From the NCBI GenBank assembly GCA_947561585.1, contig CANNZV010000252.1:248001-312000 (forward strand): a DNA stretch of 64,000 nt, written 5' to 3'. Under the pieces are notes generated by a model. It was not told the origin of the DNA. It searched no databases and worked only from the letters and a program-made list of their open reading frames with translations. The position numbers were made by a program, and so were the translations under genes. The DNA comes from Caprella mutica (taxonomy: Eukaryota > Arthropoda > Malacostraca > Amphipoda > Caprellidae). Shown one piece after another: positions 12,501 to 23,013 of this stretch (positions are counted from its first letter, which is position 1; each line of letters begins with the position of its first letter).

Positions 12501-14264
12501 TAATAATTAACCACAATTAACTTCTCTCGATATTGCATAAGAAGAATGAACAAACTATACATTTAACAACCTTCAAAAGGATTGCTCACTTAATATAGAC
12601 TAAATAGCATTGTTGCCTACACGCACCTCTATATACGGACTACTTAGAAGTCACTAATAGTTACCTAGATCGTTAAAGGAAACAAATTGAAAGCTTCTCC
12701 ACATCTCTTACATTCACTTCAACTTTTATTTTTCAGCTCTGCTTACCTTCAGCTTATTTTGCAACTGTTAAATCACACTGGAATTCATTTTGCATGACTG
12801 CGTTCATGGAAAATATTGAGTTCATTCAAACGAACGTGAAATGGAGAGACATTTTATGCACTATATTATTATTCAATATCAAAAGTCAAACTCACGTAAT
12901 ATCAAGAAATTCGAAATATGATCATAGGTTTCCAGTTTGTTTATCATATTAGATAAAACTGTTTTAGTTATAAATTCTTAAATACAGTTAATTATATTCG
13001 GTTAAGACGACCAGAACAGGCATATCAATTGGTGATTAGCTAGAATGCTAAATCGTTACATATAGAAAAGGTAAATGTAAATGAGGCAAATTGTCAAGCT
13101 TTTCATGACTTATTCCTTTCATGATCGGCTTATTCCAAAAACAGCATAACAATGTCTCACCTGAATCCGTCGAATCCAATGTTGGTGCCATTGATGGTCA
13201 GAACGGGAGATCGTAGATAAGCTTTGGCCACACGTCTGTTACGTTCGAACACGATCACCTTAGACCAAATCTCATCGTCAATTTGGGACCACTTCTTGAA
13301 AACCTCTTCTATGTGTTCCTAGAAAATAATATCGTTATTAACTCCTTTACAGAAGGAATTACCTTTAAAGATAACAGAATGTAGAGTGACTCTTTTCTGG
13401 GTCTTGATGGGCACTAGGTAAAGGGCGACTTCCAATGCGGCGGCTCTAGCCGCTTCAGCCGCCGCATTGGAAGTCCACCGTAAAATGTGTTTTGTTTTGC
13501 TCTCATAGTAATTTGATTGGCTATTTAATATTTACCGATTTTTATGAAATGCACTATGTATGAATTTGGGATAATTTTTCATGATTTAATGAAGTATCAG
13601 AGTTGTTGAACTTGAAGTAGTATTATGTTTCAATATTAGCAAAAATTTCATGAAGTTGCATAAACGCTGAAAAAAGAATTTTAAAAAAGTTACAATTTCG
13701 AAATGAACTATTATTATTATTACTGAAACTTTGCCGATAAATAAAAGTGAAATTCTTTATTCAATTGAAAATAATGAATAAATTAATTTCAAATTGAAAA
13801 ATATCAAGGATGAAATTGGAACCTATACCCCCCAAAAAAAATGTATATATATACATATATGATATATTACAAATGTTTACAATGGTATAAATTTAATCAA
13901 GGTAGTGGAAATGGTTGCCTTTAGCGGATTAGATCTTCTAAAGGAATATTAACAATATAATTGAAGTATTACTAGGCTTTAAAGTTTAAATTCTTCAAAA
14001 GTAATTCCATGAATATAATTAAAGTAGTGACTTTAGACTTAATTGATTAAATGCCTTTATTTAGTCTAGTTCTTTTAAATCGTAGCGACTATTCTTTTCC
14101 TCGCTGTATGCCTTTAACATGTAATCAATTAACAGACTTCTAATTGTTATTACCTGGAAGCAAGGCTCAGTAGTGTACCACACATCTTCTTCTTCCTCCA
14201 CCTGGGGTTGCTCTAGGTTGAGGTCGTCACGAGATCTCGATAGGATGCGCCGTCTGGATACCAT
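3586..14264 (-). CDS. Expansion-like MH2-domain protein, 10 exons, complete (448 aa)
   Basis: Exons in transcript order are 14264-14154, 13318-13161, 12449-12374, 12040-11885, 11555-11357, 10710-10556, 8363-8276, 8076-7882, 7007-6921 and 3707-3586. All junctions are GT-AG and all phases match, giving 1347 nt with stop TAA at 3588-3586. The start ATG (14264-14262) has a good context (A at -3, G at +4) and an in-frame stop 9 nt upstream. The protein begins MVSRRRILSRSRDDLNLEQ. Residues about 27-233 form the MH2-like fold, with landmarks DDEIWSKVIVFERNRRVAKA, GFENPKRD and WVMIINIVALDMLRSKL. There is no MH1 DNA-binding domain. The tail holds an SH3-ligand motif PKLPPR (272-277), an Asn run (about 305), DDPYYCGLRARTTNF (about 315-329) and Pro/Tyr-rich stretches up to PPPPPRHGMYGRPWE. 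I recognise this layout from invertebrate Expansion proteins. Drosophila Expansion acts in receptor tyrosine kinase control of tracheal tube size. Function here is inferred from family. An extra exon within the 3.2-kb last intron cannot be excluded. Confidence 0.88.
4235..4295. mobile_element. Decayed single arm of the GGGTAAGTTC MITE family
   Basis: The stretch around TTAGTTATCGGACTGTTCCA and TTTTCGGACACGTAAGAAAAA matches one arm of the family at several mismatches. It sits in the last intron of the MH2 gene. Confidence 0.45.
5030..5370. repeat. 20-bp minisatellite in the last intron of the MH2 gene
   Basis: The unit GTTCTAACAAGTTAAACCAC repeats about 15 times cleanly from about 5081, with degenerate copies before that. 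A T/C variant (GTTTTAAC versus GTTCTAAC) is clustered: T copies at about 5120-5200, C copies on both sides. This suggests local spread of variants by slippage or conversion. Confidence 0.95.
6358..6705. mobile_element. Possible short inverted-repeat element
   Basis: CAGGTAAAACTCGTACAACGA at 6358 pairs with CGTTGTACGAGCTTTACCTG ending near 6705. A C10 run lies at about 6406-6415. The interior is not strongly palindromic, so this is a tentative element with terminal inverted repeats. It lies in the last intron of the MH2 gene. Confidence 0.4.
7078..7175. repeat. Three-copy repeat of GATGATCATGTTCAT
   Basis: About 29-bp units (ATGAATGATGATCATGTTCATCACTG) repeat three times with minor changes, in the intron between exons 9 and 8 of the MH2 gene. 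ATGATCAT inside the unit is itself palindromic. Confidence 0.8.
7592..7661. other. Hairpin with TTATGGTGGGGC arms
   Basis: TTATGGTGGGGCTATA at about 7601 pairs with TGGCCCCACCATAA ending near 7657, with about 25 bp between. It may be a tiny decayed MITE in an intron of the MH2 gene. No function can be assigned. Confidence 0.5.
9144..9554. repeat. 46-bp minisatellite, purine-rich
   Basis: The unit (GTGTTTTACGGGAGAAGGAA followed by AAGAAAGGAGAACACAAGGA and CAAAGA) repeats about nine times, with 45-bp variants. It is strongly purine-rich on the plus strand and lies in the MH2 intron between exons 7 and 6. The unit is not a multiple of three and has no stop in any plus-strand frame. Long overlapping open frames therefore arise from the repeat alone and are not called as genes. 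Confidence 0.95.
11068..11250. mobile_element. MITE with CCTCTATAGTGAA termini
   Basis: AAGCCTCTATAGTGAATGAA on the left pairs with TTCATTCACTATAGAGGCTT on the right. A second inner pair (AGATTTTCTTTAGTCTGC near 11117 and GCAGACAAAAGAAAATCT near 11175) extends the arms. It lies in the intron between exons 6 and 5 of the MH2 gene. The same CTCTATAGTGAA motif is the core of the tandem array at 55957-56468. Confidence 0.75.
11357..13318 (-). CDS. Exons 2-5 encoding most of the MH2 domain
   Basis: These four exons (13318-13161, 12449-12374, 12040-11885, 11555-11357) encode residues 38-233. Exon 2 holds the helix EHIEEVFKKWSQIDDEIW and the strand KVIVFERNRRVAKAY. Exon 3 holds RLGLSGFENPKRDQKTEEV. 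Exon 4 holds KLRMDEDGNILVKRVSRSNV, the basic strand typical of the family. Exon 5 holds the C-terminal helix bundle. No C-terminal SSxS phosphorylation tail follows, unlike receptor-regulated SMADs, so canonical TGF-beta receptor activation is unlikely. That last point is inference from the missing motif. Confidence 0.88.
12048..12180. repeat. Degenerate 20-bp tandem repeat
   Basis: Units of the type AGTTAGATTACTGTATTAGA repeat about six times with substitutions, immediately upstream (in transcript order) of the acceptor of MH2 exon 4. Confidence 0.8.
13427..13475. other. GC-rich perfect hairpin in the first intron
   Basis: GACTTCCAATGCGGCGG (13427-13443) pairs perfectly with CCGCCGCATTGGAAGTC (13459-13475) across a 15-bp loop. 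Its GC content stands out from the surrounding AT-rich intron. It may be a remnant of a small transposon or a structured element in the pre-mRNA. Confidence 0.7.
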
Positions 14265-14875
14265 CTTGATTTACTTCTTCGCCTAAGTCCCTTGTTAAAC
14301 TATGGTTCGTATGAAGTTCGGTAGGGTTTTCTTTTTTCGTAGTTTCGACAATTTCACTTCTTCACGATTGTTTACCACTCGATTCACCTCTCATTATCAG
14401 CAAAGGTATTTAAATCAGAAAATAAAGTCAATTTACCTGGGAAAATGATCTCACGATTAAAATACTGTTATTTAGATTTATTTATTTCATATTGTAAATC
14501 GAAATGATTGAGGAGAACATAAGATACAGAATCTTTAGTAAAACAGATTTCAAGAATTCAATTAATTTATCAAATATATTAGAATTCTAATTAACAAGTG
14601 ATAAATATACTTTACTAGCTTTCTTATAATAACTAGTACAGTACCTTTAGTTCATTCAATTAATTAATTAAGTTAAAGATTATAATTGAATGTATACATA
14701 AATATAATTTAACAGAATTACATATTTTACTCCTAGGGTTAAAACTCCGTATCAATGATACCGCAGCAAATTATTAGTTTTTCATTTCAATTACTGTTTC
14801 TCAGTTTTTTTATTTAATTTACACCAACTTTATGAGGCGCTGTTGATAAAATGACTGTTTAACCCATTTTGTGAC

Positions 14876-14899
14876 ACACAGACAGAGACAAACAGACAC

Positions 14900-14934
<35 letters not shown>
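14876..14934. repeat. (CAGA)n microsatellite
   Basis: The tract has about eight pure CAGA units preceded by imperfect ones. It lies about 600 bp upstream of the MH2 start codon. Confidence 0.95.
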
Positions 14935-15059
14935 TGGCTCTTATTACAGTATTATAGATAGGAGACAGATACTCTGTATTTAAATACATTCCTCTCCAAT
15001 GTCACATCTCTATCACACTAATGTCACTAAATGTTACACGTAATGTGATCATTAGTAAA

Positions 15060-15250
15060 ATATTATCTGCCAATTAATAGTCACGGTGTGCGTAATTAAT
15101 TGAACAGACGAAGCGTTAGTTACGCACCTCCACGTGCGCACGCTAATTGCGCGCGTAAAAAACGCATGGCTGAATGTTACGCATTTGGTGAGTGTGTTTG
15201 TGCGCATGCGCAGAGTGACGCGTTCATGCGCGAGTAATTAGAGACTTTAC
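15060..15250. promoter_or_regulatory. CpG-rich patch with a perfect NRF1-type palindrome
   Basis: In an AT-rich setting this patch is dense in CG dinucleotides. It carries TGCGCATGCGCA at 15201-15212, which matches the consensus of NRF1 (Drosophila erect wing). A CACGTG E-box lies near 15131. It is about 0.9 kb upstream of the MH2 ATG, so it could be that gene's promoter. Repeated motifs such as GTTACGCA also allow an origin as a transposon remnant. The regulatory role is inference. Confidence 0.4.
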
Positions 15251-15369
15251 GCAACAGTGTATCTTGACCAAAAGTAATAATGGCTAATGGAATTACATGC
15301 AAATTACAGTGGAAAGTAGGGAAAATGTAGTAAAATCTGATGGGAAATACATAAGCAGTCAGTGTACGT

Positions 15370-17262
15370 AAATCACTAGCGTTACAACCGCTCACCACTA
15401 GCGTTACAATAGCTCACCACTAGCGTTACAATAGCTCACCACTAGCGTTACAACCGCTCACCACTAGCGTTACAATAGCTCACCACTAGCGTTACAATAG
15501 CTCACCACTAGCGTTACAATAGCTCACCACTAGCGTTACAACCGCTCACCACTAGCGTTACAATAGCTCACCACTAGCGTTACAATAGCTCACCACTAGC
15601 GTTACAACCGCTCACCACTAGCGTTACAATAGCTCACCACTAGCGTTACAATAGCTCACCACTAGCGTTACAATAGCTCACCACTAGCGTTACAATAGCT
15701 CACCACTAGCGTTACAATAGCTCACCACTAGCGTTACAACCGCTCACCACTAGCGTTACAATAGCTCACCACTAGCGTTACAACCGCTCACCACTAGCGT
15801 TACAATAGCTCACCACTAGCGTTACAATAGCTCACCACTAGCGTTACAATAGCTCACCACTAGCGTTACAACCACCCACCACTAGCGTTACAATAGCTCA
15901 CCACTAGCGTTACAATAGCTCACCACTAGCGTTACAACCGCTCACCACTAGCGTTACAATAGCTCACCACTAGCGTTACAATAGCTCACCACTAGCGTTA
16001 CAATAGCTCACCACTAGCGTTACAACCACCCACCACTAGCGTTACAATAGCTCACCACTAGCGTTACAATAGCTCACCACTAGCGTTATAATAGCTCACC
16101 ACTAGCGTTACAATAGCTCACCACTAGCGTTACAACCGCTCACCACTAGCGTTACAATAGCTCACCACTAGCGTTACAATAGCTCACCACTAGCGTTACA
16201 ATAGCTCACCACTAGCGTTACAATAGCTCACCACTAGCGTTACAATAGCTCACCACTAGCGTTACAACAGCGCACCACTAGCGTTACAATAGCTCACCAC
16301 TAGCGTTACAATAGCTCACCACTAGCGTTACAATAGCTCACCACTAGCGTTATAATAGCTCACCACTAGCGTTACAATAGCTCACCACTAGCGTTACAAT
16401 AGTTCACCACTAGCGTTACAATAGCTCACCACTAGCGTTACAATAGCTCACCACTAGCGTTACAATAGCTCACCACTAGCGTTACAATAGCTCACCACTA
16501 GCGTTACAATAGCTCACCACTAGCGTTACAATAGCTCACCACTAGCGTTACAACAGCTCACCACTAGCGTTACAATAGCTCACCACTAGCGTTACAATAG
16601 CGCACCACTAGCGTTACAATAGCTCACCACTAGCGTTACAACCGCTCACCACTAGCGTTACAATAGCTCATCACTAGCGTTTCAACAGCTCACCACTAGC
16701 GTTACAACAGCTCACCACTAGCATTACAATAGCTCACAGCTCAGCACTAGCGCTACAACAGCTCACCACTAGCGTTACAACAGCTCACCACTAGCGTTAC
16801 AATAGCTCACAGCTCAGCACTAGCGTTACAATAACTCACAGCTCACAACTAGCGTTACAACAGCTCACCACTAGCGTTACAAAAGCTCATAGCTCAGCAC
16901 TAGCGCTACAATAGCTCACAGCTCAGCACTAGCGTTACAAAAGCTCACAGCTCAGCACTAGCGTTACAATAGCTCACAGCTCACCACTAGCGTTACAATA
17001 ATTCACAGCTCACCACTAGCGCTACAATAGCTCACAGCTCAGCACTAGCGCTACAATAACTCACAGCTCACCACTAGCGTTACAATAACTCACAGCTCAC
17101 CACTAGCGCTACAATAGCTCACAGCTCACCAGTAGCGTTACAATAACTCACAGCTCATCACTAGCGCTACAATAGCTCACAGCTCACCACTAGCGCTACA
17201 AAAGTTCACAGCTCACCACTAGCGTTACAATAGCTCACAGCTCAGCACTAGCACTAGTCACT
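15370..17262. repeat. 22-bp satellite-like array with a 29-bp flank
   Basis: About 60 copies of the 22-bp unit CTCACCACTAGCGTTACAAT plus AG run to about 16720. After that the unit becomes 29 bp through a duplicated AGCTCAC (AGCTCACAGCTCACCACTAG plus CGCTACAAT). Variants AACCGCTC and AACCACCC are interspersed among the main AATAGCTC type in the left half. The array ends at a small palindrome (CACTAGTCACTGCTAGTGATCAC) near 17260. Confidence 0.97.
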
Positions 17263-17640
17263 GCTAGTGATCACGTTCATCACAAGGAGGTGTGGTTGCT
17301 AGGTATAGTGAAAGTTATTCCGCAAAATAGGAAAGGCTGGAACCAATGGAACAAGAAACCAATGTGATAACTAAATGACGGGCACTCGTTTAGCGCATTC
17401 TTCGCCACCGCTTATAAATGTCCTTGACCTTCCAATAATCATTGGGCTATAAATGTCCTTGACCATCGATCTGTTCACTCCCAAAATCTAACCAAATGTT
17501 CCTGGACATTGACCAATTGTCCCACCGAATTTCAGGCAATTTGGTCCAAGACACTTTGAGTTATTTGAATAGTAAGATTAGAAATAAATGCTGACCAATA
17601 CATAACCTTCTGCAATTTGTGAAGGTAATTAACAGGAAGA

Positions 17641-18445
17641 TAGGGTAAATTACAAGTTACCGGACGGTTCCACATTTTCGACCAAGTAAGAAAAATTTAT
17701 ATAGTTTAATAATTTAATTCGTTATTTTGGATCTTTTCTGAAATCGACCAACCACTTCAAAATAAAAAAAATGTGTGTACATGATATCAATGATATTTAT
17801 ACAGTTATTTGAACATTAAGTAATCTATCCCATATACCATATGTAACAAAGTAAATTATTACATTAATATAGTTCGTATTACATAAATTACTGATTAATT
17901 AATTAACTACTAATTAATTTATTGCATAAATGTAATGAATTATTACATATTATTATTAATTTTGTAAAGTGATTTATTTATTACTTATCTTTATTTCTGA
18001 AGTTATTTATCCCATATATCATATCTTCTTGTTCAGTTGTTTCAATTACTGACCTTAGCGATGACTTGGTCAGACAGGCTCATTGCTTGGAAAATAAATA
18101 TGATGCTTATTTATAAATAACTTTTCCAAATACTCTGTTAACTTGGTATCATGTTGCTACATACAGAATTGTTATATCTTTGAAGTGGTTGGTTGATTTC
18201 AGAGAAGATCCCTTATTTTAAACTAGGGTAAGTTCCTAATTATCGGTCAGTTCCACATTTTCGGTCATATAAGAAAAAACAATAAAATAATAATTATTTC
18301 AGGAGGATAGGTTGAGTTATTATATTTTATCGTTTTTTTTTTTTCTTATATGTCCGAAAATCTGGAACTGACCAATAATTAGGAACTTACCCTATATGTT
18401 CTTTCTTATATGATCGGAAATGTGTAACTGTCCGATAACTCCTCC
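17641..18445. mobile_element. Composite of nested GGGTAAGTTC MITE copies
   Basis: A single arm starts at 17641 (TAGGGTAAATTACAAGTTACC). Next comes a looser inverted pair: CTTTTCTGAAATCGACCAAC near 17743 against GGTTGGTTGATTTCAG near 18188. A complete paired copy follows at 18224-18394, and another single arm ends near 18445. The order suggests repeated insertion into, or duplication of, the same element type. Confidence 0.55.
18224..18394. mobile_element. Complete GGGTAAGTTC-type MITE
   Basis: GGGTAAGTTCCTAATTATCG on the left and CCAATAATTAGGAACTTACCC on the right are nearly perfect terminal inverted repeats. Each is flanked by TA, as in a Tc1/mariner-type target duplication. The internal CATATAAGAAAAAA also pairs with TTTTTTCTTATATG. 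It is about 170 bp with no coding capacity, and is the best reference copy of the family in this window. Confidence 0.85.
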
Positions 18446-18449
18446 CTAC

Positions 18450-19090
18450 CATGTGAGTCCTTTTGAAAGTGCCACCCTGACTTCACAGAGTGACTAGGAC
18501 TCCTCTCTGTGAAGTATTTACGAGTAATGGATAAAATGGAGAGGAATCCTAAAGTACGGAGCCAATTAGTGAATCGTGAGGTAAAAAGGCGCTATGGACA
18601 ATAACTTGATGTGTCTGGTCTCTACCTTCATTGTATACTTCCATGTACCAATCATTGATGTACCAATATACATTGATGTACACATTCATGTACCAATACA
18701 TGTGTGTACAGTGTATGTCGTAGAAGAGTACTGATGAGTGTATTGAATTGCAAATATGGTATTAGAGTTAATACACGGACAATGGCTCATACGCTTTGTA
18801 GTTTATTGTTAAACACTATATATTAATGCATTGGGGGTGTTTTTCCTTTGTTATTTTAATGTTTCTAATTTTAGCCCTTTGCCGCATGGTGTCTCACTTA
18901 GCCGAAAGAAAAAAGAACATGTAAAGGGAAAAACCTACCAGACATGTTTATATAATAATTATTTGGAGGAATAATATATTTGAAACTTCGAAGAAAGGAT
19001 GTAAATAAAGATAAAATGTAATAAAATATCAAATAAAATAAATAAATAATGGAAATACGAAGCCATAGGATAAAGGTGAATAAAAAGTCA
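18450..19090. other. No gene seen
   Basis: This is AT-rich DNA. ACATTGATGTACCAATAC-type words repeat around 18640-18715. No splice-bounded open frame with recognisable protein content was found. Confidence 0.4.
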
Positions 19091-19093
19091 CTG

Positions 19094-19600
19094 TAAGGAG
19101 TAGTGGTCACTGTTAAAGTAGTGGTCACTGTTAAAGAAAGGTCACTGTTAGAGTAGTGGTCACTGTTAAAGTAGTGGTCACTGTTAAAGAGTGGTCACTG
19201 TTAAAGTAGTGGTCACTGTTAAAGTAGTGGTCACTGTTAAAGAGTGGTCACTGTTAAAGTAGTGGTCACTGTTAAAGTATTGGTCACTGTTAAAGTAGTG
19301 GTCACTGTTAAAGTATTGGTCACTGTTAAAGTAGTGGTCACTGTTAAAGTAGTGGTCACTGTTAAAGTAGTGGTCACTGTTAAAGTAGTGGTCACTGTTA
19401 AAGAAAGGTCAGTGTTAAAGAAAGGTCACTGTTAAAGTAGTGGTCACTGCATTGGTCACTGTAAGAGTAGTGGTCACTGCATTGGTCACTGTAAGAGTAG
19501 TGGTCACTGCAAGGAGTAGTGGTCACTGCAAGGAGTAGTGGTCATTGTAGGAGTAGTGGTCACTCTAACAGTAGTGGTCACTGCATTGGTCACTGTAACA
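19094..19600. repeat. 18-bp minisatellite GTAGTGGTCACTGTTAAA
   Basis: About 27 units, mostly GTAGTGGTCACTGTTAAA, pass on the right into variants with GCATTGGTCACTGTAAGA. Because the unit is six codons, one frame stays open and reads as a V-V-T-V-K repeat (19244-19435). This is a by-product of the repeat. Confidence 0.95.
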
Positions 19601-21228
19601 GTTCATGTGCCCATTACCATCAATGTATCTTAAATCATCTACTTGACAACATGAAAATATTTCATTGCAGCGCATAATAACGAAGTTATGTTTTTTTTAA
19701 GACAATATTTTCCCTCGAAGTTGATGAGGTTAACTTTATAAATTAGGACATCAAAGTGCCAGCGAATGCTAACAAGTAAAAGTTAAAGTGAACTATCGAA
19801 AGGTAAAGGATTAGAGGGATAGGAGACAACTTGGAGGCACGCATCCAAAGGTCATTCAGATAAATCCAAGTTATATTACTTTATATTTCCTGATATGCTC
19901 CAGTGAAATTTGAGAATATTTTAATTCTTAGTTCCATAACTTGATTTAACTTCCTACAATTTACACTCAAGATTGGTCTACTATTTGACTAGTAGGTACT
20001 ATTTGTATAATCTGAAGATAATATAATACAAAAGTGATATATTCGCCAAGTGAGACCTATAAAGTGTTTCGCTGTCATTCATACTGTTTGACACTCTGTT
20101 TCTAGAAGTCAAAAAGACGAAAGTGAAAATTAGGACTCCCAGTTACGCATATATAGAATACATACGTAAGTTCTACTTTCTCCCTGAGTACATAATGCTA
20201 AATAGGACTACGCTAGTTTGCGCCTAGAAATGTTAGTGTGGTGATACCTACATTCCATATTTCTTAGAGTGGCAAGCAGTGAACCAGTTAGGTATCACAT
20301 CATTTTGCTCTGAAGTCATAGTATTAACTGACATCAAGTCGATATTATCTTGGTAAAATACATTTAAAACCAAACACGTGTAAATTAAAGTAAATTAAAG
20401 ATCACGGCCACATTCTGAAACATGGCCTAGACAACTACCTACCTACATTCTTCTAAAACTTCAAACTTGAATAAGTTGTTAGCTACACTTATATACATTT
20501 CCTGGAAATGACCTGCACAATTATTTTTGACATACTAGCATATATTTAGCCAGTGCTTGTACATGTACATCTAGAAAACTGCTAGAAACTACTTTTCGCT
20601 TCTCCAACTTAGACTAGGTAACACTGCCACAATGCGGAAGATGGAAGTGAAGAGATAGGCAACTAACTTACTAAGGAAAACATTTAAATGAATTATTGAA
20701 GATAATTTGGGAGGTAATGTAGTCTAGTAACTCAATATACTATTAAATTGTGATACCAAACGAGTTTATGAATGTAGAACTGAGAGTGTTTTTTTTTTCA
20801 TATATGATTTTCTTTTCTATGTTTAGATAGGTAGACTGTAGGAAGATGTTCAGGATTAGCCAATGTAAAGAAAAGATATTACGATTAAGAAAGAATGATG
20901 ATATACATTCAATAAACATGTAAGGTCGTCTGAGTCAATTTTTATTATTTCCAACTCGGTAATAAAATTACATTCATGTAATTATTTTAAATGAATAAAT
21001 AAAGTTCAGTAATGATAATGGTGGTTAGTTACGCAATATTCAATAGAAGTGTATATATTATATATAGTTATTCAATGAACCATTCTCTACGTGACGATAT
21101 CTATAGGTATTTTCCATGGAATTATTACCAATAGAAAATAGTTAGGAAGAATGCTGTGACAATAAATAAGTCGCTTATATTATTTCTAAAGAATAATTCT
21201 GACCTCAATATGGTCATGACATTTGGCT
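19601..21228. other. No gene seen
   Basis: AT-rich intergenic DNA without a recognisable exon, RNA gene or strong inverted repeat. Confidence 0.35.
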
Positions 21229-21484
21229 GATGGGAATGGGAATGGCTTGCAGTGTAGACTGTAGGTGATAGGTAGGGGAAAAGGAATGGGAATGGCTTGC
21301 AGTGTAGACTGTAGGTGATAGGTAGGGGAAAAGGAATGGGAATGGCTTGCAGTGTAGACTGTAGGTGATAGGTAGGGGAAAAGGGATGGGAATGGGAATG
21401 GCTTGCAGTGTAGACTGTAGGTGATAGGTAGGGGAAAAGGAATGGGAATGGCTTGCAGTGTAGACTGTAGGTGATAGGTAGGGG
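21229..21484. repeat. 50-bp minisatellite, five copies
   Basis: The unit (GGAATGGGAATGGCTTGCAG, TGTAGACTGTAGGTGATAGG, TAGGGGAAAA) repeats five times. One copy has a 6-bp insertion of the GGGAAT motif. Open frames on the minus strand at 21125-21659 derive from the repeat. Confidence 0.95.
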
Positions 21485-22107
21485 GAAAGATTTCTCTCTC
21501 GATGTCAGCATAGGAATGACATAGCATATATTTAGTATAATGAAATAAAATGCGGAAAGTAGGTATATAATAAATTACGAGGCGATTGGAATGAGAATAG
21601 GAAATAAATGAAGTAAAAAACGAATTACTGAAAATTATAGAATGAAATATGTTTAACATTATAATTCGAGTATGATGGGGAAATAAATAATAGGTTTACA
21701 ATCTAGTTACAAAAAGAATTAAAGATTCATATTATATATAATTAATTCAGAAAGTTGGTAATTAATTCAACTAATATAATCGGGTAAATTTACTTGGAAA
21801 TCTAACCCAATCTATTTAATGGTTATTTCATCTTTTTATTAAGAATTTCACTTGAAGGTGATAGCAATTTCTACCTGAGGAAATTAATGAATAAAAACCT
21901 TTCTCTGATCCTTTTTAAGAATTATCTATACAGGTATGTGATGATCGAGGAAACATTGTCCCAATATTGGGCCAGCATTACCTGAATATTTACATGACAA
22001 GCTTCGGTTTTGTTTTATTAAGATAAATAGACTTCAGTTTATTATGGTAATTTCTCCTAATTATAATTTTATCAATAAAATAAGCATAGTATTTAGCCAT
22101 TTTTATA

Positions 22108-23013
22108 ACTCAAAATTATAACATTAATTCTATCATTACAACATTAATTCTATCATTACAACATTAATTCTATCATTACAACATTAATTCTATCATTACA
22201 ACATTAATTCTATCATTACAACATTAATTCTATCATTACAACATTAATTCTATCATTACAACATTAATTCTATCATTACAACATTAATTCTATCATTACA
22301 ACATTAATTCTATCATTACAACATTAATTCTATCATTACAACATTAATTCTATCATTACAACATTAATTCTATCATTATAACATTAATTTTATCATTACA
22401 ACATCAATTCTATCATTACAACATAATTCTATCATTACAACATTAATTCTATCATTACAACATTAATTCTATCATTATAACATTAATTTTATCATTACAA
22501 CATCAATTCTATCATTACAACATTAATTTTATCATTACAACATTAATTCTATCATTACAACATTAATTCTATCATTACAACATTAATTCTATCATTATAA
22601 CATTAATTTTATCATTACAGCATTAATTTTATCATTACAACATTAATTTTATCATTACAACATCAATTCTATCATTACAACATTAATTCTATCATTACAA
22701 CATTAATTCTATCATTACAACATTAATTCTATCATTACAACATTAATTCTATCATTACAACATTAATTCTATCATTACAACATTAATTCTATCATTACAA
22801 CATTAATTCTATCATTACAACATTAATTCTATCATTATAACATTAATTTTATCATTACAACATCAATTCTATCATTACAACATTAATTCTATCATTACAA
22901 CATTAATTCTATCATTACAACATTAATTCTATCATTACAACATTAATTCTATCATTACAACATTAATTCTATCATTATAACATTAATTCTATCATTACAA
23001 CATCAATTCTATT
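22108..23013. repeat. 20-bp array ACATTAATTCTATCATTACA
   Basis: About 45 copies run nearly uninterrupted. Early copies are identical. Linked variants (ATAACATTAATTTTATC followed by ACATCAATTCTATC) recur as a block at about 22375, 22480, 22590 and 22840, which points to multi-unit duplications. One copy lost a base near 22420. Confidence 0.97.

Noticed and set aside
15370..17262. CRISPR-like appearance (regular short repeats)
   Set aside because: Units abut directly with no unique spacers, and the DNA is eukaryotic; it is a minisatellite.
21125..21659. Minus-strand ORFs with a repeated SPTYHLQSTLQAIPIPF-like peptide
   Set aside because: The frames exist because the 50-bp repeat lacks stops; no start context, splice signal or domain supports a gene.
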